Under the pieces are notes generated by a model. The model had not been told where the DNA came from. It did no database searches and worked only from the letters and a program-made list of their open reading frames with translations. Positions 34,330 to 45,600 of a DNA stretch of 64,000 bases are shown in pieces; the stretch's first letter is position 1; the number at the start of each line of letters is the position of its first letter. The translations under genes and the position numbers were made by a program. Source of the stretch: Larus michahellis (Eukaryota; Chordata; Aves; Charadriiformes; Laridae); assembly GCF_964199755.1 (NCBI RefSeq), contig NC_133906.1, forward strand, positions 21,885,419 through 21,949,418. Reading direction: 5' to 3'.

Positions 34330-35205
34330 GCTGTCCCAGCCCCTCAGGTGGACAAAGCCCCATGGGGCTGCCCCCCACCGCGCGCCCCGCTCACCGGCCC
34401 TGACACATCTCGTGGTGCAGCCCCGCCATCGCTGAGTCCCCGGGGGTTGTCCTAGCCACCACTGCTCCCGTACTGACCCGGTCTGGTGGCAAGGCGGAGA
34501 TCGTCCCGGCTCGGTGGCCACCCGGCCAGGCACAAGGGGCAGCGGTGGTGCCAGGAGCCCCAGCGCGGCTCCCACGGCAGCCCCGGAGGCTCTGCTGGTC
34601 CCAGCCCGGGAGGAGGGCGGGCGGGAAGGAGGGAGGGACGGGCTGATATCGCTGGCAGAAGCCCAAGCATCTGCGGGCGGTGGGAGAAGTGGTTATTGCC
34701 AACACTTAAAGGGCTCCTGCCAGGGTCGCCGTGGCTGGTGGGCTCCTACCACGGGTGTTGGGGTACCCGGCAGGCCGGGGACACTGCCTGACCATGCTGA
34801 GCTGACATCCCGCTGCGCCCCATCCCGGCAGCACCGCAGCACCTCGCCGGCTGCCCCAGGCTGAGCCCGGTGCACTGACACATTGCCATGGCACGCAGCG
34901 GTGCAGAATGGAGCCTGCCGGCTCAGCCCTCCGGGGATGAGGCGGGTGGAAGAAGCAGGTCCCTGTGGCACGTTGGTACAGGCTGGCTGCAAACCGCAGC
35001 ATTTAGCTGTGGCATCATCAGCGAGTGCCCCCACGGCCCCAGCAGCACATTTGGTGCGTCCCCAACACCGGGCCCCCACATGGGGACGAGGTGGTGTTTG
35101 GACACGGGGGAAAACGGTGGGCATCGGGCACCTGCCCTCGGGCAGGATTTGCAGGGGCAGGAGCCTCTGTGAAGAGACACACACCTGGGGCGCGGGCGCT
35201 CGGCA
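34330..35205. other. short intergenic region, ADRA2D promoter side
   Basis: Only about 880 bases separate the receptor start codon from the SLC34A1 polyadenylation signal. It is GC-rich with no TATA box recognised, and no other gene. Confidence 0.5.
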
Positions 35206-35211
35206 TTTATT
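35206..35211 (-). terminator. SLC34A1: polyadenylation signal of SLC34A1
   Basis: AATAAA on the minus strand (TTTATT on plus), 72 bases after the stop codon. Confidence 0.85.
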
Positions 35212-35282
35212 AGACACCAGCTGAGCGGGGATGGCAAAAACCGGGCGGCCACGAGAGCAGTGGCCCAGGCGTCTGGTGCCAG

Positions 35283-38200
35283 CTAGAGCCGGGTGGCACT
35301 GTGCAGGGGCGGGCGAGGGGAGCCCACCCGGATGGCGGGGCCAGGCACCTCCTCGGGGTAGGAGAGCGCGGGGTTGTCCAGCCCCAGCCTGGCCTTGTCA
35401 CGGGGAGGGCCCTCGCGCTCCTCCCAGCCCTCAGGGCTGCGGCAGCGGTCGGTGCAGCAGAGGGTGGCCCGGGTGATGAGCCGGTCGAGGGGCTGCAGCG
35501 AGTGCATCCAGGCGGGGAGGAAGTCCCAGGTCTGCAGCCATTTGGGCAGGCGGCCGGGGCTGCGTGCCTGCAGCGCGTTCACCAGCCCCACGAAGAAGAG
35601 GAGGCTGAGGAAGGGCGCGCCCACCCCCACCAGCACCCGCCAGCCTGCCATGGAGATGCCGAAGATGAGGGAGGGCAGCAGGAGGAAGCAGACGATGAGG
35701 TACAGCACGGCAAACCAGCGGTACTTGGCCGTGCGCTCGCCCAGCGCCTTGGCCATGCGGATGGGCAGGCGGGTGAAGGGCAGCGGGTACCACAGCAGGA
35801 TGCCAGAGATATTGAAGAAGAAGTGACAGAGGGCAATCTGCAGGGACGGCATCCCCATCAGGCCAAGCACGTGGGCTTCCCCCAGCCCCTGCCTTGCCCG
35901 GTGCCCCGCTCCAGCCCAGTCCTGGCCCCAGGACGCCCGTACCTGGAAGGAACTGGCCAGCTTGTCCCCGGGGCTGGCCAGGGCGGCGAGGATGGCGGTG
36001 GTGGTGGTGCCGATGTTGGAGCCCAGGGTCAGTGGGTAGGCACGCTCAATGCTGATGACCCCCAGGCCTGTGGGAGAGGCACCCCATCCCATCCCATTGC
36101 TCCTCACTAATGCCATTCCCACGCTCTCCCAAGGAGACATGGCTCCTCCTGCCCCTCTGAGCGCTCAAGCACCCATGGGCCATCATGGGGGATGATCAGC
36201 ACATGGCAGGGGACCAGAGGACCACCACTCACCGATCAGGGGTGTGATGGCCGAGGTGAAGACAGAGCTGCTCTGCACCACGAAGGTCATCCCGGCACCC
36301 ACCACCATGGCGAAGTACCCAGTGAGCCAGCTGAACGGGTGTGGGAGGTCTGCCACGGCATGGCCATGGGCACGGACATGGACACGAGCGTGGACACATC
36401 AGCTGGGAGCAACCCAGAGCTCCTACATGGTGCTGGGGAGGGGGCTGGGGAGCCAGGCTCTGGGTATGGGGTCAGGCTGTGGGTATGGGGCCAGCCTGGT
36501 GGCTGGTGACTGGAATGGCTCAGGAAGGAGGATGTGGACACCAGGAGGTCTTGACAGCCATAAGCAGAGTGGGGATCAGGGGTAGGCAGGGGGCATGGGG
36601 GTCAGGTAGGGATGGGAGTTAGGGGCAGCCAGGGATGGGTCTGAGGATGGCAGGTGGGGATGTGGATGGGGACGGGTGGCCATGGGGCAGGCAGGGTCCC
36701 ATCCCACTCATCCCATGGTGGTCCCCATCCCACTCACCAGTGTTGATCACCTTCTGGATGGCTTTGGCCACCTGCCCCTTGAGCAGGGAGTTGAGGATTT
36801 TGACCAGGAGGATGAGGCAGGTGCAGAGCACGACGAGGGAGCCGGCCAGCAGCACCAGCCCCACAGCCAGGTCGGGCAGCGGCGTGTCGGTGAAGAGATG
36901 CTCACCTGCCCCACAGCACGGCTGGGCGAGGGGCTGGGGCTGGCCCAGCCCTGCTCACAAACCTGCTCCCTCCAGACAGCCCCACACCCAGACCCCAGCC
37001 TAAACATCTCCCAGCCCTGCCCCACATCATGACTTCAGCCCCATGCCCAGCAGCTCTCCATCCCACATACAACTCCCCAGCCCTGCCTGCACCTCCCCAG
37101 CCCCATGCCCTGTGCCCCCCAGCCCTGCCCAAGCCCCCCACACCTACTCACACTTCTGCCTGGTGACGTTGTGGAGGCTCTCGATGCCCTTAGTGCTGCA
37201 GCGGCCAAGGGCCGTGCAGTTCAGGGGGGGCACAAGCCCCACAGCGGCCATCTGCAGGGAGAGGGTGGTCTGCAGCCGGCTCCACAGTGTCTTCAGCCAG
37301 CCTCTGCCCACCACTCACCCTCCGTGGAACTGTTTGATGGCCCCAGCAGGGCCACGGGCCCCTCACCTGTGGGGGTGCGGGGCCACACCAGACACGGATG
37401 AGGCTCCGGTTGCGCAGGCTCTCGTCCCCCGTTGCGATGCCCGTGATCACTGACTTGTCCAGCTGCAAAAACACACACGTTGGAGAGGGCCCTTTGGGGC
37501 TGACACAGCTTGGGGACACCTTCACTGGGATGGGGACACCACTGGCAGCCTGGGGACACTTCTATACAACCACCATCAGAGGGACACCAGTGCTGGGGAC
37601 ATCACCACCAACAGCGGGACAGCAATGCTGAGGGATCACCACCAGCCTGGGAACACCACTGCCAGCCTAGAGATACTTGGGCATGACCACCATCAAAGGG
37701 ACACCAGTGCTGGGGACATTACCGCCAGCATGGGGAACACAAAAGCTGGGGAACCACCACCAGCCTGGGGATACCACCCTGGGGGACACCATGCTGAGGA
37801 GACCTGGATGATGAGCTTGGTGAAAGGCTCTGTGATGATCTTCAGCAGGTCGGGGGCATCCTTCCCGCTGCGGATGTTGAAGGTGGCCACGACCAGGCGG
37901 GTGACGTGGTGCAGGTACCCGCTCACCACCTCCAGTGGCAGCAGCACCAGCACCGACAGCCAGTTGAAGCAGTCGTGGACTGTGGCACCGGCGAAGGCCC
38001 TGTGCGGAGGAGCCTGTAGGCATGGGGTGGTCCCCTGGGAGCAGCCCCCGGCCCCCCGAGTCCCCTCTGCCCTGACCAGCTCTCACCGTTTGAACTCACT
38101 GCGGTCACCAGCCTGCATGAGGGCCACAATGGTGTTGGTGACAGAGGTGCCGATGTTGGAGCCCATGATGATGGGGATGGCAGAGCGCACCTCCAGCACT

Positions 38201-39551
38201 GGGGGGGAGAAAGACCCACTAGCCCCACTTGGCCCAGCTCAGGGTGACTCCATCTGGCCACCCTGTCCCGCAGCCTCAGGTCCCCGGGAGCCCTGTGGGC
38301 ACACTCACGCCCTGAGGAGACCATGCTGACAATGATGGAGGTGGAGGTGGAGGAGCTCTGCACCAGCACAGTTACCAGGATGCCCACCACCAGCCCGGCC
38401 ACTGGGTTGGAGAGGATGGCGTTGTCCTTGAAGATGTCCCCGGCCACCTTTCCTGCAAGACAGCGTGAGCGGTAGTGTGCTGGTATGTTGGGTTCCACCA
38501 GCTGCCCACGTGTCCCCGCCACCCTACCTCCGGCCAGCTGGAAGGCAGAGCTGAGCACGTCCAGGGAGCACACGAAGAGATACAGGAACCCGAACATCAG
38601 GGGCACCTTGAGAAGGGAGACACAGATGGACTGGACCCTGGCCCAGCACCCCAGCTCTGTGCAGGACAAGAGAGAGTGTTAAACACAGCCCATGGCACGG
38701 CTCCAGCTCCCCGGGCTCCTGCAGCCCTACACCATCCTCCCATGCCCCTGGCGGGACGGGGCTCGTGTCCCCAGCCGTGCCACCACTCCCTGGGTCCCCT
38801 CCATCTCCTCCCACCCTGGAGCGCCTTGTGCCAGTCGCCCCTGTTGCCCCTCGGCTCTGCCAATGGGGAGCTGAGGGTCTCCCCCGCCGGCAGGCAGCCC
38901 GCCGTGCTGGGGGTGCAGCTGGGGTGGCAGCGCGAGGATTGGCACCGCGGGGCAGCGGGGAAGAATTGCTGCCAGTCATGGGGACAAAGCTGGGGCTCTC
39001 CTGGTACCCCCTGTCCTGGCACCCCAAAGCCCCCCTGTGTGCCTCTGGCAGATCTCTGGGGTGCTTCCCAACCCGGGTGCTGTGTCCCCACCACCCGTGG
39101 GTCTCACCTGGCTTCTGCAGCTCATCCAAGCCCAGCCGGGGTCCCTGCCAGGGCAGCGCGTCCAGCTCGTACCGCTCCCTGCCCTCGCCCAGGCGCCCCG
39201 GGGAGCCGGGGCAGGGGAAGCCATGGTCAGGGCAAGGCACCGCGCTGACGGTGAAGGGGCAGGTGTGGGCACCCGGCAGTCGGTGCAGAGCTGGGGAGAG
39301 GGGGCACCCATGTTACAGCCCCATCCTCGCAGGGAACCCCCTGCAGAGGAGAGCCAGGCACCGCCCGGGCCAGGGTCTGGCCAGAAGCAGAGCTGAGCCC
39401 GGCGGGGCGAGGAAGAGGAGGAGGAGGAGGAGGGCTGGGGGCACCTACCTGGGGGGCTGGGGCAGTAGGTGAACTGGGGCCCGTGCACCACCCTTCCTCC
39501 CCGCACCGGGCAGCGGGGCAGGGATGGGCTCTCCCTCCGGTAGGGCAGCAT
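35283..39551 (-). CDS. SLC34A1: sodium-dependent phosphate cotransporter NaPi-IIa
   Basis: Apical Na+/phosphate cotransporter of kidney proximal tubule. Twelve coding exons (minus): 39449-39551, 39108-39290, 38528-38656, 38309-38452, 38087-38198, 37804-37999, 37367-37462, 37152-37251, 36738-36905, 36233-36349, 35943-36067, 35283-35837; phases agree and give about 675 residues (human 639). The start [19 protein letters not shown] matches the IIa N-terminus. Both QSSS re-entrant repeats are present ([17 protein letters not shown] and [16 protein letters not shown]). AGATVHD carries the A-x-A-x-x-x-D signature of electrogenic 3 Na+ isoforms. The extracellular loop has N-glycosylation sites (LNCTAL, HNVTRQ). 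The C-terminus SATRL keeps the TRL PDZ ligand of IIa. The extra length lies in the N- and C-terminal tails. Confidence 0.95.
37480..37803 (+). repeat. 117-bp tandem repeat in an SLC34A1 intron
   Basis: CCACCATCAGAGGGACACCA at 37570 recurs as CCACCATCAAAGGGACACCA at 37687, a period of 117 bases. Sub-units containing GGGGACACC and CCACCAGCCTGGG fill nearly the whole intron between the 37804 and 37367 exons. Confidence 0.75.
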
Positions 39552-39739
39552 CGCTCCTGATGAGGCTGCGCAGAGGTGGCTGCACGTCACCACGGTGGCT
39601 GGCACCACCGAGGAGCACCATCCCATCACCTGATGGTCCCCTGGACCTCTGGCTGCTGCCATGACACCCCAGCGAGCTCGCGCAAGGGGACCAGGGGACA
39701 TGGGGAGGGGATCCCTCCTGCCCAGAGCCCTGCTCACCT

Positions 39740-39803
39740 GGGGCTGGCCAGGCACTCAGGGCAGCACCGTGTCCACATGCCACATCCGCGCGTCCCTCCA
39801 GCA
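39740..39803 (-). other. SLC34A1: putative noncoding first exon of SLC34A1
   Basis: A donor (CCCCAG/GTGAGC near 39737) lies about 95 bases downstream of the TATA box, and an acceptor (CTGCGCAG near 39567) lies just before the start codon. This suggests a short 5' UTR exon. Its 5' end is inferred from TATA spacing. Confidence 0.45.
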
Positions 39804-39829
39804 AAGTGGCCTGCAGGGCACCACGGCCC

Positions 39830-39835
39830 TTTATA
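39830..39835 (-). promoter_or_regulatory. SLC34A1: TATA box of SLC34A1
   Basis: CGTATAAAGG on the minus strand, placed so that transcription would start near 39800, upstream of the putative first exon. A TATA promoter fits tissue-restricted expression. Confidence 0.6.
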
Positions 39836-39919
39836 CGCACGCCAAGAGCAAAGTCTAAGGAGCCCCGCGTTGCCCCTCGCCTCCGCTCGCTGCTCACCTC
39901 CTCCCCAGAAATTCCTGCA

Positions 39920-39932
39920 GTTAATGGGTAAC
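39920..39932. promoter_or_regulatory. SLC34A1: HNF1-like site upstream of SLC34A1
   Basis: GTTAATGGGTAAC contains one perfect HNF1 half-site and a second half-site with two mismatches, about 85 bases upstream of the TATA box. HNF1 factors are known regulators of proximal-tubule transporters, so the placement is plausible. Confidence 0.4.
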
Positions 39933-39939
39933 CCTGCAG

Positions 39940-41290
39940 CATCCCGTGTCAGCCGCGGCCCCGGGGCGGGATGGGGCACGCGCCCCTGGGGTACCGTGCC
40001 GACGGCACATCCCGCCTCGCCTGCCTGAGGCTCGGCATTGCCCCTGGGCGCGATGCCGGAGCAGCCTCAGCTCTCCATCACTTGGCGCTGGGTGCTTCAC
40101 CCTCTGCATGAGAGGAAGAGGAGGAGGAGAAGAGCTCGGTGCTGGCGCTGCTGGAGTGTCCCAAACTGGAGGTGAGGCCACGCACACATCCACCATCCTT
40201 GAGGCCATTGAGCATCAGCCACGAGGGCACCCGGCTCTGCCCAGGGCATGCGCCGTCCTCGCCGCCAGGGTGTTGGCGGTGGGTTACGTCAGCACCAGAG
40301 CGGTCCCTGCGTCCTGTCGCTGTGCTGATGGTGGCACGCGGCCCGGCTCAGCCCGTGCCAACGCCTCAGCGTGGAGCGGTCGTCAGCGCTGCGAGGACTG
40401 TGTGGGGCAGAGCCCACGTCTTCCCAGCACGTGCGATGCCGGGGTGGGCAGGAGCGAGGTGACACCAGTGCTGCCGTCACCACCTCCTCGACGCCATTTA
40501 TCATTACCTGCTGTTTACGCACCTCTGGCCAAGTTTCCGTCCACCCGCAAGGCGCCCGGCCAGCTCGCCTCCGCATCTGACCCGGGGGGAGCCAGGGGAC
40601 AAAGGCCCCTCCAGCCCGGCGCCTCTGGGGAGCAGGCACAGAGGGGCGGCACGGCTGCCACATCCCTGTTCCTCCGGGATCCGTCACTCCCAGGACCCAT
40701 CACCATGGACAAGCCAGCTCCAACTGCACAGGGGGAGCAAGGGGGGATCTGTTGGGTACCCCAGTGTGCTCAGGGACAGCCTGTGGACATTCCTACCGCT
40801 GCTGGAGCATCACCGAGCCTCCACGGAGTCACAAACTGATGGAGCTGAACACCCAGGAGGTGCCACAGCAGGCGACGTGTCCTCCCTCTGCAGGGTCTGG
40901 GGACACTTCTGGCTGGGGTTGTGTAGCCAGTGGCACCCACAGAGCCCCGTGCCAGGCTATGGGGGTCAGGAGGACGGTGTCCGCACTTGCCCCGTGCCCG
41001 GGGGCTCTTGGCCAGCTGCCCCCACAATCATTAACATGGTGAGGCCCTGGCAGCTCTGGTGGTCACTCATTGACAGGGCCGGGGCTGAAGTCCTTGGCCG
41101 TGCCGGCTCCGCAGCTTCCCCTACGCCATCAGCGGTGCCGGGAAAACAAGCTCTTGGCACTGCCCCTTGCTGCCAGGCAGCCCTCCCTGGCCCCGGGGGA
41201 GCTCCGTGGGGCATGGAGGGGCTGGGGGGACATCACCGCCAGCAAAAGGACCATCTAGCCTCGGCGGCGGAGGAAGGAGAGAGATGCGCG
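39940..41290. other. intergenic, SLC34A1 to RGS14
   Basis: No gene recognised. An A/T-rich islet at about 40495-40520 (ATTTATCATTACC and TGTTTAC, a forkhead-type core) stands out from the GC-rich surroundings and could be an enhancer of SLC34A1. Confidence 0.45.
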
Positions 41291-41304
41291 TCCAGGCAAT
41301 GCTC

Positions 41305-41310
41305 TTTATT
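41305..41310 (-). terminator. RGS14: polyadenylation signal of RGS14
   Basis: AATAAA on the minus strand (TTTATT on plus), giving a 3' UTR of about 1.35 kb after the stop codon at 42659. Confidence 0.8.
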
Positions 41311-42658
41311 TCCCCCGGTTTCACACCACAGACGGGACTGAGCAGCACCACGGAGACACAGAGGGGCTCTGACCAGGGCCGAAGGGCCACAGCGGGCTGT
41401 GGCAGCATGGGACTGGGTGGCCATGACCCTCATCCCCAGGCGAGCCCCAGGGCTGCCCTGGGCCACCACTCTGCCTCTGGCCGGGCAGTGGTGACAAAGC
41501 GGTGACCCAGGGAAGGGCCCCAGCACACACGGATGATGGAGGGATCTCCTGGCTGCTGTTGGGGGGCTGTCTCCATCACAGATGGGGTTTGGAACCTCTG
41601 GGGACATGGGGCTGCCTGGGATGGGGACCTGCCAGGCACAGCCAGGTCCAGCAGAGCTGGGCTCAAGGTTACTGGCCAGCACCGCCGCCGGCAGGGCTGC
41701 CAGGCTGGGCACCTGCACACCAGGCTGAAATGCTCAGCACCCAGGGGTGCTGCATTCCTCTGGCACCCCTCAGGCCTGTCCCCAAGGGCTGAGCACCCAC
41801 GGCCCGAGCTGGGCTGGGGCAGGGGACCTATGGGGATCTGCTCCTGTGGATCACTTCAGCAGCCGCCCACACAGGATCTCCCTGCGGGGAGGAGGAAGGC
41901 TTCTTTGGCACAACCCGCTGGCTCTGCCTCTGTTTGCTCGGGGCAGGAACCACGTACCGCTCCGTGCCCTTGCACCACAACAGCGCTGAGCCTCGCAGGA
42001 TCCGGCCCAGCCACGCTCACGCAATGCAGACGGTAACAATCTGTCCGGGGCACAGGCCAGCAGGACCATGCTCACCCTCCCCAGGACGGGCAGACCTGCA
42101 CATCAGCAACAGGGGAACCCCCGTTCCTGCAGGGTCAGGGACCGGATCCAGCCCTCAGCTCCGGACACATGTTCTCCTGACCCTGCCTGCCCACAGCACC
42201 GATGTTCGGGGCTGGTGCCTGCCTTGCCACCCCACCCACCCGCGTCCTCTCTCTCCTGCACACCCTTCAGCTGAAGGGGTGCTTTCCCCACCCGAACAGT
42301 CCACGGGGCTGTGCCAGCCCGGCACAGGCAGGATTTGCCGGGGCGTCAGCTCTGCCGCAGGCAGAGGCACCGGGCAGGACAGTGCCAGGCATGCGTGGGA
42401 CGTCGCAAAGTGCTTTGCAACGGGGGTTCGAACTATGTACAGGACTCCCTTGACGTGCACCAGGATGTGACCCCACCGAGGGGCATGGCAGCGGCTCAAC
42501 CACTCACAGCGACGTGACGCGACAGTTTGGGACAGGACGTGGACGAATCTGCGGTCCGGGCAGTGTCGGCGGCGCAGGGCAGGGGCCGGTTGGGCCCCGT
42601 GTTGAACCCCGGCATGGCCCGGGGGTACCACGCGCCGGGTGCAGGTGTGCAGCAGGAC
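41311..42658 (-). other. RGS14: RGS14 3' untranslated region
   Basis: Region between the stop codon and the polyadenylation signal; no other coding exon was recognised. CAGCACCACGGA at about 41341 resembles half of a REST/NRSE element. Confidence 0.6.
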
Positions 42659-45600
42659 TCATCGGAGCTCGTGGTCGACCGGAGGCTGAGCCGGTGCCGG
42701 CTCTGCGGGCTGAGGATGGCCGTTTCCCTCGGAGCCTGGGTGAGGGGCGTGGGGCTGATCCGACCCCTTGCAGGCACTGTTGTCCTGCCCGGGGAGCTGG
42801 AGGAAGTCAGGCAGGACCAGGTCCTCCTTGGAGAGCAGCCCACGCTGGTCATTGGCCCGGCAGCTCTGGGCACGGTTCAGCAGCTCCACCAGCCCTGGGG
42901 GAAATGCAGGTCATGCACCTGAGCCCAGCACTTGGGCTCCTGTCCTAACGCCTCAGCTGCCCTCTCCACCTGACATGACCCTGAACATGAACCAGGCACA
43001 GCACCTGCACCTTCTCTCTGCTCCCTGACAGCACCCATGGGACTCTGCACCCATGCTCAGAAAACCGGGGGACCCCAAGTCCCCCATAGCCCATCCCCAG
43101 CAGACCAGGAGCCCTGTGTCCCTCACCCCGTGTTTTACCCCAGCGCCTCAGGTTTCAGAAATGCCAGGTCTCACCTTCCAGGTCGTATGTGCGGCGGTTC
43201 AGGTTCGTGGCAGCTGAAGACCGGGGCCGGGAGAAGGAAGAGGGCATCTCCCACAGCATGTCGGGCTCCGTTCCTGTCGGGCTTCCCTCCTGCAAAGAGC
43301 AGCACAAGCCTCAGCGACGGGGCAAGGAGGCAGCGCTCCCCCAGCCCACGTCCCCATCGCCCTCCCACAGCCTGGCTCCCAGCTCGGCACCCACTGTCCG
43401 GCCCTGTGGCATGTGCCAGGGTCGCAGCAAGGCACACCTTCCCCACGGACTGTGGCAGCAGCCGTGGGGGCATCTCTGACTGGGGCTGTGGGTTCTTGAG
43501 CTCACCTCGCTCCGGAGTGGGGAGGGGGCGGCTGCGGCCTCGGCGCTCTCCGTCACTCGCATGTCTGCAAGGTAAGTGCTGCTCAGCGCCCTGTGCCAGC
43601 ACCCCAGTCCTGGCCCAGCTGGTGACAGGATCGAGCCCATCCCAGGGAGCAGAAAGCAGCCCGGCCCTGGGAGCACTCTGTGAGTGTACACGGCTGCAGG
43701 AGGGACACGACCTGGGGGGAGGACACTTTACCTGCCGGCGTTTCCAGGACAAGTTTCTGAGCAGCCACCGTGCTGACCAGCTTCTCGAGGTCCAGGGCAG
43801 CTGGCTCGCCGTGCTGCAACGGGAAGAGCCAGCCGGTGTCACGCTCACTGTGGCACGGCAGAGGCAGCCAGGCTGAGGACCTGTGAGCTCCCCCGCCAGA
43901 CCCTGTTGGGTCATGGGCTGCGCAGTGCAGAGCACACCCACTGGTCCCTCCCAGCCCGCGGCGGGGTGCCATGGCCCATCTCAAACACCGGTGACTCTCC
44001 GCAAGCCCACAACCTGCCCCCAGCATGGATCACTGCTCCCCACCTCCTAGTCACTGCCAGTAGCCCCTGGCCTGAGACCCACAGCCGGCCCCCTCCCGCA
44101 GCGTCCCGGGTGCAGGAGGCTGGGGCTGTGCCCGCCGAGGCGCGAGCCCTCACCCGCCGCAGCAGCGCCAGCTCCATCCTCACGCCATACTTCCCCAGCA
44201 CGGGCTGCAGCGCTTCCCGGATGCGCTTGGTTGACTTTGCCGTGATGCGGATGGTCTTGTTGAGGGAGGAGATTTCCAGCCTGTGGAAGGGGAGCAGAGG
44301 CTGCAGGCAAACACGGGCAGGCGGGAGCACAGCTGGGGCGCTCAGGGCTGCCTGGGGGTTGGGCGTGGGGTGGCCACGTGTGATGTGGACCAGACACTTG
44401 TGGGCAACAGCATCAGCCCCAAAGCTCCCACTCACTCAAAGCTTATCCTGTTCTCCAGCTTCACCTCCTGGTCTGCCAGCACAGAGCACTCCTGGTCCAG
44501 CACCAGCGCTTTCTGAAAGAGCCAAACCATCAGGAGAGAGCAAGCAGAGCAGCACACGGTCACAGCCTGGGGACAGTCTGGCTGGCAGGAGCCCCCTCCC
44601 TGCCCTGCCCACCCTACCTGCTCATTCCCCACCAGGTAAACCTTGATGTCGGGGAGGCTGAAGCCGCGTTTCTCGCATATCCCCGCCAGCATGTCACGGA
44701 TGGAGTGGCCGGGCCGGACGGAGGCCAGCGAGGCCGTGCCGTCAGGCAGGTACACGCAGCAGTACTTCATGGGCTTGGACGGCAGCTCTGCCTCGCTGCC
44801 CCCCAGGCTCTTCCGATGGCCCTGCAGGAGGGATGCAGCAGGATAAGCCTGGCTGGTGGCAGCGTGATGGCGCAGGGCCAGCGCTGCGACGACTCACCTC
44901 CGTCCAGGGGCTGGCGGCCGTGCTGGTGGAGGACAGGAAGCCCAGGTCCAGGCTGGCCGAGGAGTTGAGCGAGCCCTGGGACTCCCGCCACAGCATGGCG
45001 CTCCCACCGCCTTCTCCCCCTTCTAAGACAGACAGAGGGACAGTGGCGGGGACTGTGGGCTCCCTTGGGGGGTGGCATGGTCCTGGCTGCCTGGCTCGGC
45101 ACAGCACCTACCTGCCCAGGAGGGCTCCCGCCGTTCTCCCTTCCTGAAGGACCGTCGGGGGCTGCGGCTGGCACCACTGCCTGCCGTCTCCACACCCAGT
45201 GGCAGGGACTTGCCCAGCTTCAGCTTTGACTTCTGGGGCAAACAAAGAAGCATGTCAACGTGGGGACATCTGAGACTCACCAGTCCCTTTCCTGGGTCCC
45301 CTGACTGCTTGTCTGTCCTCAGCCTGGGGCTGGGTTTGCTCCGAGGAGCAGGGAAAGGACCCAGAACCGCTTTCTCAGGCAAAGGGACAAGTCCCCGTCC
45401 CCCCTTCTCACCCTGCTCACCTTGCTGAGGTCAGGTGGGGGGCTGCTGCTGCGGGAGTGCGGCCGCAGGTCTGGCAGGGGCTGTCCCTGGCTCTCTGCCT
45501 GCAGGCAGGCCTGGTAGAGCGGGGATTTAACGAAGCGCGTGTAGCTGTCAAACTTCATCAGGTTAAAGATCTGCAAAGGGAGGATACGCGGGCTTAAGCC

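Noticed and set aside
33094-34455. Plus-strand frame of 453 codons opposite the adrenergic receptor
   Set aside because: Antisense shadow of a GC-rich receptor gene; the minus strand encodes a complete seven-helix protein.
41336-41360. REST/NRSE-like element (CAGCACCACGGA)
   Set aside because: Only one half of the 21-base element matches and it lies in the RGS14 3' UTR; too weak to call.
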